Of a stretch of DNA of 64,000 bases, positions 28,476 to 36,564 are shown piece after piece. The position numbers and the translations under genes are program-made. The number at the start of each line of letters is the position of its first letter. Positions within the stretch are counted from its first letter, which is position 1. The stretch covers positions 248,001-312,000 of the forward strand of contig NZ_VORA01000001.1 of assembly GCF_008477545.1 (NCBI RefSeq), read 5' to 3'. Origin of the DNA: Roseibium aestuarii. GTDB taxonomy: Bacteria > Pseudomonadota > Alphaproteobacteria > Rhizobiales > Stappiaceae. Below the pieces are notes generated by a model. It saw only the letters and a list, made by a program, of their open reading frames with translations. It was not told the DNA's origin and searched no databases.

Positions 28476-29506
28476 CCGAGCAGCCCATCATCCGCTTCCA
28501 GGACGTCGACATCGTCTTTGGCGACAAGCCGCAACGCGCGCTGCCGCTCATCGATCAGGGCGCGAGCCGTGCGGACATTCAGGAATCCACCGGTCAGACC
28601 TTGGGGGTCGCTGGCGCCAGCTTCGACGTTCAGAAGGGCGAGCTTCTCGTGCTCATGGGCCTGTCCGGGTCCGGCAAGTCCACGCTCCTGCGCGCCGTCA
28701 ACGGCCTCAACCCGGTGATCCGGGGCGGCGTCGAGGTGCTCATGGGCGACGAATATGTCGATCCGGCCAAATGTTCCGAGCAGCAGCTGAAGGAACTGCG
28801 GCGTCGTCAGGTCGCCATGGTGTTCCAGCAATTCGCCCTGCTACCCTGGCGCACGGTTGCCGAGAATGTCGCCTTCGGTCTTGAACTGGCCGGCGTTCCG
28901 CGATCGCAACGCAGCGCCAAGGTGCGCGAACAGCTCGAGCTGGTCGGCCTCGATGGCTGGAGCGACAAGTATGTCCACGAGCTTTCCGGCGGCATGCAGC
29001 AGCGGGTCGGTCTAGCACGCGCCTTTGCCACCGATGCGCCGATCCTGCTCATGGACGAGCCTTTCTCGGCCCTTGACCCTTTGATCCGGGACCGGCTGCA
29101 GGACGAGCTGCTCGATCTCCAGACCCGCCTGAACCGCACCATCCTCTTCGTCAGTCACGATCTGGACGAGGCGGCCAAGATCGGGTCCCGCATTGCTATC
29201 ATGGAAGGCGGGCGGGTGATCCAGCTGGGCACGCCGCAGGAAATCGTGACCCGTCCGGCAACCGACTATGTCGCCGACTTTGTCGGTCACATGAACCCGC
29301 TCAAGGTGCTGCGTGCGCGCGACGTGATGGTGGGGCTGGAGCCGGGCGAAACCGCCCCTTCAGACGCAGTTATCTGTAAACCGAACCTCACGATTCGCGA
29401 GGTGATGAAGATGCAGAAGGCTGCCTGTGCTCCGATCTGGATCGAGCGGGATGGCGCGATCCTTGGCAAGGTTTCGGAGCGTCAGCTCATCGATTGCCTG
29501 CTTTGA
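28472..29506 (+). CDS. choV: Choline ABC transporter ATP-binding protein
   Basis: 344 aa. Walker A GLSGSGKST, Q-loop FQQFALLPW, signature LSGGMQQRVGLA, Walker B ILLMDEPFSALD and the H-loop FVSHDLDEA are all intact. It begins with the ~50-residue extension typical of ProV/ChoV and ends with a short CBS-like region. Overlaps choW by 4 nt (ATGA), completing choXWV for high-affinity choline uptake, feeding BetA/BetB. Confidence 0.95.
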   Translation: MTEQPIIRFQDVDIVFGDKPQRALPLIDQGASRADIQESTGQTLGVAGASFDVQKGELLVLMGLSGSGKSTLLRAVNGLNPVIRGGVEVLMGDEYVDPAKCSEQQLKELRRRQVAMVFQQFALLPWRTVAENVAFGLELAGVPRSQRSAKVREQLELVGLDGWSDKYVHELSGGMQQRVGLARAFATDAPILLMDEPFSALDPLIRDRLQDELLDLQTRLNRTILFVSHDLDEAAKIGSRIAIMEGGRVIQLGTPQEIVTRPATDYVADFVGHMNPLKVLRARDVMVGLEPGETAPSDAVICKPNLTIREVMKMQKAACAPIWIERDGAILGKVSERQLIDCLL

Positions 29507-29550
29507 CATCGGAAGTCCCGACAAGGGTCGGGGAAAATGTGCGGAGAGTG

Positions 29551-29560
29551 CAAGCGCTTG
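29551..29560. promoter_or_regulatory. CG-centred palindrome upstream of the diguanylate cyclase
   Basis: CAAGCGCTTG, a 10-bp perfect palindrome (14 bp with one mismatched pair), 78 bp before the ATG at 29639. It resembles LacI-family operators and the CAAAGCGCTTTG site at 55634-55645. No regulator can be assigned. Confidence 0.35.
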
Positions 29561-29638
29561 TAAAATTGAAGGAAACGGGGAAACTTTGATTAAGTGTTTT
29601 CCCGTAGCCTGACCTTCGAAGATCGAATGGAGGTCGGG

Positions 29639-30490
29639 ATGAACCTGTACGAGCGACTGGACCGGGTCTTTCCCCGCAGTTACACGGCCAAGCTCTTCTG
29701 TGTGGCCTTTGTCGGGACCCATGTACCCCTGGTGACCATGGTGGTGCTCACCCTGGCACGCCATCGCAACCTGATGGACGAGCTGGGCACGCTCCTGCCG
29801 TTGCTGGTGGCGACCCTCCTGGGCACGGCGGCAACCCTTCTGGCCTTGAAGGGGATGCTGTCGCCCCTCTTCCTCGTGCAGCGGACCCTGGAGCGCTATT
29901 GCGAGGGGGAGACGGCGCGCATGCTGCCGGACCATCACCAGGATCAGGTTGGCGTCCTGATGAAGGGCGTCAACACGCTCCTGCGGAAGGTGTCGAGCGA
30001 TCTCGATCAGGCGGTAGTGGCGGCCCAGACCGATCCGTTGACCGGTTTGCTGAACCGTCGTGGTTTCCGGGCACGTACCGAGAACCTTCCGCGCGGGGCG
30101 CTGCTCCTGATCGACATCGACAGATTCAAGTCCATCAACGATACCCTCGGTCATGACATGGGCGACGAGGTGCTGAGCGACGTGGCGCAGGTGCTGAAGG
30201 ACAGTGTCCGCACCTCGGACATCGTCGGGCGCCACGGCGGCGAAGAATTCATCATCTACCTGCCGAAGGCCGAGCTTCACGCGGCCAGCGACATCGCCGA
30301 GCGCATTCGCAGATCCGTGGCCGAGCAGGTCCACGCCGGGCCCAGGGTCGTCACCGTGTCCATCGGCGTGGCCCTGTCCACCCGTTCCACCAGCCTGCCG
30401 GACCTGATCCAGCGGGCAGATGAAGCGATCTACAAGGCCAAGCGCGGCGGCCGCAACAAGGTGGTCATCTCCGAATTCGCCCTCGTGTGA
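29639..30490 (+). CDS. Membrane-bound diguanylate cyclase (GGDEF)
   Basis: 283 aa from ATG 29639, which has GGAGG upstream; an ATG at 29594 is less likely. Two transmembrane helices (~18-40 and ~50-72), a HAMP-like linker, then a GGDEF domain (~130-283) with the active-site motif GGEEF preceded by the I-site RTSD five residues upstream. It should therefore make c-di-GMP from GTP and be subject to product inhibition. It follows choV by 132 nt; no shared function is evident. Confidence 0.93.
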   Translation: MNLYERLDRVFPRSYTAKLFCVAFVGTHVPLVTMVVLTLARHRNLMDELGTLLPLLVATLLGTAATLLALKGMLSPLFLVQRTLERYCEGETARMLPDHHQDQVGVLMKGVNTLLRKVSSDLDQAVVAAQTDPLTGLLNRRGFRARTENLPRGALLLIDIDRFKSINDTLGHDMGDEVLSDVAQVLKDSVRTSDIVGRHGGEEFIIYLPKAELHAASDIAERIRRSVAEQVHAGPRVVTVSIGVALSTRSTSLPDLIQRADEAIYKAKRGGRNKVVISEFALV

Positions 30491-30504
30491 GGGCGCCTCG
30501 CGCC

Positions 30505-31008
30505 TTAGCGGCGTCCGAGATCGGACAGCAGGCCATAGATCTCGCCGGTCGACTTACCATTATCTGCGGCCACGGCGCGCAGGCTGCGCGTCAGGTCCGG
30601 TGCCTTCCATCCCCGCGTTTCCAGCTCTGCCTGAAAGGCCTCCGGGCTCAGGCCGTAGAGAGGGGCCACGGTCTCCAGCGAGGCCGACTGCACCTTGTTG
30701 GCGATGGCCACCATCGGATTGCCGCCCCGTGCCGGTCCGCTGGAGGGGATCATGAAGGGCAGGGCCGCCACCACGCTCAGCACCAGAGCCGCCACCATCG
30801 GCATCCGCTTGAAATAGGCCAGGAACGGCCGCCAGTTCTTCCAGACATGCAGGACGAAGGGCAGGATGAGCACCATGCTCAGCCACTCGTGCATGCTGTG
30901 GAACAGGGAAGAGTTCCAGTGGAAGAAGAGGGCGATGCCGGAAACCAGCGAGACGAGAAAGAACCCCGTCGTGAAGGGGGTGGCGTAACGGGACAGAAGA
31001 GAGGGCAT
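30505..31008 (-). CDS. DUF4405 membrane protein (cytochrome b-like)
   Basis: 167 aa with three to four hydrophobic helices in the first ~95 residues. Histidines in HWNSSLFHSMHEWLS and FVLHVWKNW are placed as in cytochrome b561-type bis-His heme proteins, the pattern of DUF4405. The soluble C-terminal ~65 residues include APLYGLSPEAFQAELETRGW and are of unknown role. Convergent with the diguanylate cyclase (14 bp between stops). Heme binding is inferred. Confidence 0.75.
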   Translation of the reverse strand: MPSLLSRYATPFTTGFFLVSLVSGIALFFHWNSSLFHSMHEWLSMVLILPFVLHVWKNWRPFLAYFKRMPMVAALVLSVVAALPFMIPSSGPARGGNPMVAIANKVQSASLETVAPLYGLSPEAFQAELETRGWKAPDLTRSLRAVAADNGKSTGEIYGLLSDLGRR

Positions 31009-31163
31009 GTCGCAGTCCTTGCGGTGATCGGATCCGGGGAAGGCCTTACTCTAGCGAGCCTCGCGCCCCGACGTGTCAGCGATTTGAACCTGCGACGGTC
31101 CTGTTACGCTTTTCCTGTTTCATACCGGTGCGCCCCCTCGGCCCGCAGGCTCGCGGACAAATG

Positions 31164-31189
31164 AAAAGCCCCGCGCGAGGCGGGGCTTT
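31164..31189 (-). terminator. Terminator at the end of the TRAP/ligase operon
   Basis: AAAGCCCCGC, 5-nt loop, GCGGGGCTTT with TTTT on the minus-strand side, 27 bp after the stop of the alcohol dehydrogenase gene. Confidence 0.85.
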
Positions 31190-31215
31190 CCGGATGCGAA
31201 AAGAGGCGTCGAAGG

Positions 31216-32379
31216 TCAGACCGTACCGGCCAGCGCCTTGTCGAAGATCTCGAGCGCGCCGTCCTTGGTCAGTTCCACCGGATTGCCACCGGCGGTCGGG
31301 TCGACGATGGCCATCTCGGCGATCAGGTCGCGTTTCTCGCCATCCACGTTCAGGCCAGCGAGCGTGTGCGGAACGCCCAGATCCTCGCGCAGCTTCAGGA
31401 TCGCATCGAGCACACCCTGATAGCCACCCTGGAAGCCGAGGAAGCCGGCAAGGCGCTCGAACTTGGCCTCGATGGCCGGCTTGTTGAACTGCAGCACGTA
31501 GGGCATGAAGACCGCGTTGGTCATGCCGTGGTGGGTGTCATAAAGCGCGCCGACCGGGTGGGACAGGGAGTGGATCGCGCCCAGACCCTTCTGGAAGGCG
31601 ACGGCGCCCATGGCGGCCGCACTCATCAGATGACCGCGGGCTTCCAGATCGGACCCGTTGGCGGCGACCTTCGGCAGGTTCTCGAAGACCAGACGCATGC
31701 CTTCCAGCGCGATGCCTTGGGACATCGGATGATAGAAGGGCGAGGAATAGGCTTCCAGGCAGTGGGCGAGGGCGTCCATGCCGGTGCCCACGGTGATCAT
31801 CTTCGGCATGCCGGCGGTCAGCTCCGGATCGCAGATCACGATGGCCGGCAGCATCTTCGGATGGAAGATCACCTTCTTGGTGTGGGTGGCGGAGTTGGTA
31901 ACAACCCCGGCGCGGCCCACTTCCGAGCCAGTGCCGGCCGTGGTCGGAACGGCGACGATCGGCGCGATGCCGGCCGGGTCCGCGCGGGTCCACCAGTCAC
32001 CGATGTCCTCGAAGTCCCAGATCGGGCGGGTCTGACCGGACATGAAGGCGATCAGCTTGCCCGCATCCAGGCCCGAGCCGCCACCGAAGGCGATGACGCC
32101 GTCATGCTTGCCCATCTTGTAGGCCGCGACACCGGCCTCGATGTTGGCATCGATCGGGTTCGGCTTGACGTTGGAGAAGACTTCGACACCGAGACCGGCG
32201 GCCTTCAGGCTGGCGACGGCATCGGCAACCATCGGCAGGCCGGCAAGGCCCGGATCGGTGACCAGCAGCGGATTGGACATGCCGGCGGCCTGGACCGCTG
32301 CGGGCAGTTCCTTGATGCGGCCGACGCCAAAGCGCACGGACGTGGGATAGGACCAGTTGACGTTGGGAAGGGAGCTCAT
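31216..32379 (-). CDS. Iron-containing (group III) alcohol dehydrogenase
   Basis: 387 aa. N-terminal NAD-binding part with GGGSGLDAGK, then VPTTAGTGSEVGR, and the metal-binding helix domain with DALAHCLEAY and IHSLSHPVGALYDTHHGMTNA supplying the conserved His/Asp ligands. Oxidises a primary alcohol to an aldehyde with NAD+. Last gene of the operon, next to an aldehyde dehydrogenase, which suggests stepwise alcohol-aldehyde-acid oxidation of the glutamylated substrate made by the ligase. Confidence 0.93.
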   Translation of the reverse strand: MSSLPNVNWSYPTSVRFGVGRIKELPAAVQAAGMSNPLLVTDPGLAGLPMVADAVASLKAAGLGVEVFSNVKPNPIDANIEAGVAAYKMGKHDGVIAFGGGSGLDAGKLIAFMSGQTRPIWDFEDIGDWWTRADPAGIAPIVAVPTTAGTGSEVGRAGVVTNSATHTKKVIFHPKMLPAIVICDPELTAGMPKMITVGTGMDALAHCLEAYSSPFYHPMSQGIALEGMRLVFENLPKVAANGSDLEARGHLMSAAAMGAVAFQKGLGAIHSLSHPVGALYDTHHGMTNAVFMPYVLQFNKPAIEAKFERLAGFLGFQGGYQGVLDAILKLREDLGVPHTLAGLNVDGEKRDLIAEMAIVDPTAGGNPVELTKDGALEIFDKALAGTV

Positions 32380-32421
32380 GGGGTCACCCGGAAAGAATGG
32401 TTGGTCGTCATGATTTGAGGG

Positions 32422-32448
32422 GCGGCCGGAGCCTTGGGCGCCGGCCGC
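32422..32448 (-). other. Intercistronic stem-loop between aldehyde and alcohol dehydrogenase genes
   Basis: 8-bp perfect stem (GCGGCCGG / CCGGCCGC), 11-nt loop, no T-run. Probably an mRNA processing or stability element. Confidence 0.5.
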
Positions 32449-32455
32449 ACGGGGA

Positions 32456-33844
32456 TCAGTGCTTGACGCGGAAGTGGAAGGACTTCGGACGCGTCAGGTT
32501 GTGGAAGCCGATTTCCGACAGGGCCGCACCCTTGCCGGTTTCCTTCACGCCGGTCCACACCAGCGCGGGGTCGAGGTAGTCGCAGCGGTTCATGAAGACC
32601 GTGCCGGTCTCGATCCGGTCGCCGATGGCAGCAGCCGCATCCGCATCCTCGGTCCACAGCGACGCGGTCAGACCATAGGGGCTGTCGTTCATGAACTGCA
32701 GGGCTTCCTCGTCGTCCTTCACCTTCATGATGCCGACGACCGGGCCGAAGCTCTCTTCCCGCATGACGGACATCTGATGGTTGACGTTGGTCAGGACCTG
32801 CGGCGCCAGATAGGGAGTGCCTTCCTTGGCGGCCGGGAAGAGGGCCGGGTCGATATGGGCGGTCGCGCCCTGACGCAGGGCCTCTTCGGTCTGCTGGCGT
32901 ACCCATGCGGCGAAGCGGGCCTGGGCCATGGGGCCCAGCGTGGTGGCTTCGTCCAGCGGGTTGCCCAGCTTGTACTGGCTGGTCAGGTCCACGAAGCCCT
33001 CGACGAACTTGTCGAAGTGGCTTTCGTGCACATAGATGCGCTCGATGCCGCAGCAGCACTGGCCGGCATTGTAGAAGGCGCCGTCCACCAGGTTCTCGAT
33101 GGCATAGGGCAGGTCCGCATCGGCACGCACATAGGCCGGATCCTTGCCGCCCAGCTCCAGGCCGAGGCTGGCGAAGGTGCCGGCAAGTGCCTTCTCGATG
33201 GCGCGGCCACCGGCCACGGAGCCAGTGAAGTTGACGTGGTCGATGACGCCGGAGCCCAGCAGCTTTTCCGTGCCTTCATGGGTCAGCACGATGTTCTGGA
33301 ACACGCCCTTCGGCAGACCGGCGGTCTCGAAGGCCTGGGCCAGACGCTCACCCACGAGCAGGGTCTGGGCCGCATGCTTCAGGATGATCACGTTGCCGGA
33401 CATCAGGGCCGGCATGATCGTGTTGATCGCCGTCATGAACGGATAGTTCCAGGGCGCGATCACCATCACGATGCCGAGGGGAACCCGGCGCAGGTAGCGG
33501 TTGAAGCCGGGCCGGTCGGTGCGCACGATGTCGGCCAGGGCATCCTTGGCGACGGACGCGCAATATTCGGTCCGCTCGATGGTGCCGCCGAGCTCGCCGC
33601 CGTAGCGGATCGGACGACCCATCTGCCAGGCGAGTTCCGGCACCACGTCCGGGTTCATGGCCTTCAGCGCGTCCAGCGCCTTCAGGCAATAGGCGACGCG
33701 TTCGTCCAGCGGCACCTGCGCCCAGTCGGCCTGGGCCTTGCGGGCCACGGCGACTACATGCGCGAGGGCTGCTTCGTCGAGGGCGGCGCGTTCCGCGTAG
33801 ACGGAGCCGTCGACGGGAGAGACGAGCTTGATCGTATCAGTCAT
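32456..33844 (-). CDS. NAD(P)-dependent aldehyde dehydrogenase family protein
   Basis: 462 aa, slightly short for the family. Motifs: APWNYPFMTAI, GSVAGGRAI (cofactor), LELGGKDPAYV (general base Glu), and the catalytic Cys in NAGQCCCGIER. Oxidises an aldehyde to a carboxylate. Operon position between the glutamine-synthetase-like ligase and the alcohol dehydrogenase suggests a gamma-glutamyl amino-aldehyde as substrate, analogous to PuuC in the putrescine pathway; this is inference. Confidence 0.92.
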   Translation of the reverse strand: MTDTIKLVSPVDGSVYAERAALDEAALAHVVAVARKAQADWAQVPLDERVAYCLKALDALKAMNPDVVPELAWQMGRPIRYGGELGGTIERTEYCASVAKDALADIVRTDRPGFNRYLRRVPLGIVMVIAPWNYPFMTAINTIMPALMSGNVIILKHAAQTLLVGERLAQAFETAGLPKGVFQNIVLTHEGTEKLLGSGVIDHVNFTGSVAGGRAIEKALAGTFASLGLELGGKDPAYVRADADLPYAIENLVDGAFYNAGQCCCGIERIYVHESHFDKFVEGFVDLTSQYKLGNPLDEATTLGPMAQARFAAWVRQQTEEALRQGATAHIDPALFPAAKEGTPYLAPQVLTNVNHQMSVMREESFGPVVGIMKVKDDEEALQFMNDSPYGLTASLWTEDADAAAAIGDRIETGTVFMNRCDYLDPALVWTGVKETGKGAALSEIGFHNLTRPKSFHFRVKH

Positions 33845-33859
33845 TTCACACCTCTAGGG

Positions 33860-33878
33860 GCCGCCCGTGTCGGGCGGC
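33860..33878 (-). other. Intercistronic stem-loop between ligase and aldehyde dehydrogenase genes
   Basis: 8-bp perfect stem (GCCGCCCG / CGGGCGGC) with a 3-nt loop and no T-run. Confidence 0.5.
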
Positions 33879-33939
33879 AGGTCGGGATGGGAGGCTGCCG
33901 GTGCGGAGCGGGTCTCCGGCGCCGGGCTTGCCCACAGCA

Positions 33940-35304
33940 TTAGGCGCGTTCGAAACCGCGCGCAATTTCGTAGTCGGTCACCGCCCGGTCGAATTCCTCG
34001 ATCTCCCACTCGGCCGCGCGGCCGTAATGGTCGATGACCGCATCGCCGAAGGCTTCCCGCAGGAAGCTGGAGGCAAGCAGGGTCTCGCGGGCATCGCGCA
34101 GGGTGGTCGGGACTTCGCCGACACCTTCCGCGTCATAGATGTCCCCGTCGGTCGCAGGCTGCAGCTTGAGCTTTTCCTCGATGCCGCGCGCACCGGCGGC
34201 CAGCTGCACGGCGATGGCGAGATAGGGGTTCAGATCCGCGCCGCCGACGCGGCATTCGATGCGCAGGCCCTTGGAGCCTTCGCCGCAGAGGCGGAAGCCG
34301 GCGGTGCGGTTGTCGACGGACCAGGCAATCTTCGTCGGGGCAAAGGTGCCCTTCTGGAAGCGCTTGTAGGAGTTGATGTAGGGCGCCAGGAAATAGGTGT
34401 AGTCCGGGGCGTATTTCATCAGCCCGGCCACATAGTGTTCCATCAGCTCCGACATGCCGTGGGGGCCGTCACCGCAGAAGGCATTCTGCCCGTCCTGATC
34501 CCAGAGCGACTGGTGAACGTGCGTGGCGCTGCCCACCTTGTCGGCGCGCCACTTGGCCATGAAGCTCGCGGCATGACCCTTGATGTGGGCGATTTCCTTC
34601 ACCGCGTTCTTGGCGATGGTGTGATAGTCGGCGCAGAGCAGGGCTTCCGCATAACGGATGTTCAGCTCTTCCTGCCCCGTCTCGGCCTCGCCCTTGGAGT
34701 TCTCGATCGGGATCCCGGCATTGTAGAGATGGTTGCGGATCGGCCGCATCACATGCTCTTCGCGGGTGGTCTGCAGGATGTTGTAATCCTCGTTGTAGCC
34801 GGAGATCGGGTCGAGCGGGCGATAGCCGCTCTTGCGCAGCTCCTCGTAGCCCTTCTCGAACAGGAAGAACTCCAGCTCCGTTGCGGCCATCACGGTGAAG
34901 CCCATGTCCCAGAGCTTCTGCACCTGCTTCTTCAGCATGGTGCGCGGCGCGTGCGGCACCAGCTCATGGGTGTGGTGGTCGTACAGGTCGCATAGCACCA
35001 TGGCGGTGCCTTCGAGCCACGGTACAGGCCGCAGGGTCTCCAGATCCGGCTTCATGACATAGTCGCCATAGCCGCCGGCCCAGCTGGTCGCGGCGTAGCC
35101 CTGAACGGTGGCCATCTCCAGGTCGGTGGCCAGCAGGTAGTTGCAGCCGTGCGTTTCCTTGTAGCCGCTGTCGATGAAGTGCTGCGCGTGGAAACGTTTG
35201 CCCATCAACCGCCCCTGCATGTCGACGATGCAGGTAAGAACGGTATCGATCTGGCCGCTGGAAACGGCCTGCTTGAGGGCATCGAAGGTGAAGGTGCCAG
35301 CCAT
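33940..35304 (-). CDS. Glutamine synthetase-like gamma-glutamyl-amine ligase
   Basis: 454 aa, the length of type III GS-like enzymes (PuuA, IpuC, GlnA-like). N-terminal beta-grasp part, then the catalytic barrel with ATELEFFLFE, GQEELNIRYAEAL, GSATHVHQSL and LRIECRVGGADLNPYLAIA, which supply metal-binding Glu/His and the substrate Arg. Members ligate glutamate to amines rather than ammonia. The operon context (TRAP importer, alcohol and aldehyde dehydrogenases, a hydrolase) argues for catabolism of an amine or amino alcohol and against housekeeping nitrogen assimilation. The amine is unknown. Confidence 0.9.
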   Translation of the reverse strand: MAGTFTFDALKQAVSSGQIDTVLTCIVDMQGRLMGKRFHAQHFIDSGYKETHGCNYLLATDLEMATVQGYAATSWAGGYGDYVMKPDLETLRPVPWLEGTAMVLCDLYDHHTHELVPHAPRTMLKKQVQKLWDMGFTVMAATELEFFLFEKGYEELRKSGYRPLDPISGYNEDYNILQTTREEHVMRPIRNHLYNAGIPIENSKGEAETGQEELNIRYAEALLCADYHTIAKNAVKEIAHIKGHAASFMAKWRADKVGSATHVHQSLWDQDGQNAFCGDGPHGMSELMEHYVAGLMKYAPDYTYFLAPYINSYKRFQKGTFAPTKIAWSVDNRTAGFRLCGEGSKGLRIECRVGGADLNPYLAIAVQLAAGARGIEEKLKLQPATDGDIYDAEGVGEVPTTLRDARETLLASSFLREAFGDAVIDHYGRAAEWEIEEFDRAVTDYEIARGFERA

Positions 35305-35348
35305 GGAAAAGGGTATCCGCTTGTGCGCGATGTCGTTGCAACGGGAAA

Positions 35349-35372
35349 CCGGCCCGGGCTCTCCCGGGCCGG
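35349..35372 (-). other. Intercistronic stem-loop after the TRAP binding-protein gene
   Basis: 10-bp perfect GC stem (CCGGCCCGGG / CCCGGGCCGG), loop CTCT, 20 nt after the dctP-like stop, no long T-run. Probably stabilises the upstream mRNA or reduces read-through. Confidence 0.65.
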
Positions 35373-35392
35373 CAGGTCTTGATCGGCTGGTA

Positions 35393-36442
35393 TTAGCCGT
35401 AACGATAGGGCCGACCGGCCTTCTGCATGTCGGCGTTATACTTCTTGAAGATCTCGACGACCTTCGCCTTGACCGGGGATTCGGCCGCGATCTCGTCCCA
35501 GAACTTGACGGCAGCTTCTTCCACGGTTGCCCATTCGGCGTCTGGGATGGAGGTCAGCTCCATCTTGGTGCCCTCGACGCGCAGGGAGGCTTCGCCACCC
35601 CAGTACCACCACTGACGATAGTAATGCGACGCATCCATGGCCAGCTGCAGAAGGGTCTTCAGGTGATCCGGAAGCTCGTTCCAGCGTTCCATGTTGGCGA
35701 AGAAGGAACCTGCCCAGGCACCCGAGATGTTGTTTGTCAGGAAGTAGTTGGTCACGTCGGCCCAACCCACCGTGTAGTCCTCTGTGATGCCCGACCAGGC
35801 GATGCCGTCAAGTTCGCCGGTCTGCACGGCGACTTCGATGTCTTCCCAGGGCAGGGTGACCGGCACCACGCCGAACTGGCTCATGAAGCGGCCAGCGGTC
35901 GGGAAGGTGAAGACGCGTTTGCCCTGCAGGTCGGCCAGCGAGCGGATCGGGTCCTTGGTGGCGAAGTGGCACGGATCCCAGGAGCCGGCCGAAATGTGCT
36001 TCACGCCGACCTTGGCATATTCCTCTTCCCAGATTTCCTTCAGGCCGTACTGGTTGAACAGCACCGGCACGTCGAGGGAGTAGCGGGACGCGAAGGGGAA
36101 GTAGCCGCCGAAGACGGTCACTTCGGTCGGGGAGGCCATGCTGTCGTCATCGGACTGCACGGCATCAATGGTGCCGTTCTGCATGGCACGGAACAGCTCG
36201 CCCGTCGGAACCAGCTGGTCGGCGGTGTACAGGTCGATGACCATCTCGCCGTTGGCGGCCTTGTTGAAGGCATCGATGTGCGGCTTGATGACGTGCTCGG
36301 CGAGAGCCGGGCCGGCATAGGTCTGGAGACGCCAGCGGATCGGCCCCTGCGCCTTGACGGCGGGAGCGGCGAGCGTCGTGGCGCTGGCGGCGGCAACGGT
36401 GCCGAGGCCAGCCTTCTTCAGAAAATCGCGTCTGTTGGTCAT
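35393..36442 (-). CDS. TRAP transporter solute-binding protein (DctP family, Tat signal)
   Basis: 349 aa. The N-terminus MTNRRDFLKKAGLG carries a twin-arginine motif followed by an Ala-rich hydrophobic stretch ending PAVKAQG, so export is by Tat. The mature part is a DctP fold with the conserved GKRVF segment, whose Arg usually binds a substrate carboxylate, and aromatic residues WWYWGG as in TakP-like dimeric members. It lies 3' of the two membrane genes and 5' of the ligase in the same operon. The ligand is unknown, probably a carboxylate-bearing or zwitterionic compound. Confidence 0.92.
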   Translation of the reverse strand: MTNRRDFLKKAGLGTVAAASATTLAAPAVKAQGPIRWRLQTYAGPALAEHVIKPHIDAFNKAANGEMVIDLYTADQLVPTGELFRAMQNGTIDAVQSDDDSMASPTEVTVFGGYFPFASRYSLDVPVLFNQYGLKEIWEEEYAKVGVKHISAGSWDPCHFATKDPIRSLADLQGKRVFTFPTAGRFMSQFGVVPVTLPWEDIEVAVQTGELDGIAWSGITEDYTVGWADVTNYFLTNNISGAWAGSFFANMERWNELPDHLKTLLQLAMDASHYYRQWWYWGGEASLRVEGTKMELTSIPDAEWATVEEAAVKFWDEIAAESPVKAKVVEIFKKYNADMQKAGRPYRYG

Positions 36443-36564
36443 GGTCCAGTATTCCCCTCTGGGTTCGCAATGGCGGGCGTTCCGTCGCCTTGTGGTCTTT
36501 TCGGAACTCCCTCGTGAAAGATTACATCATGGCATCTCTTGTTGTTCTTGGCACTCCGTCTGCC

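Noticed and set aside
29516..29534. Small inverted repeat (CCCGAC-loop-GTCGGG) after choV
   Set aside because: Only six pairs and no T-run, so not called a terminator.
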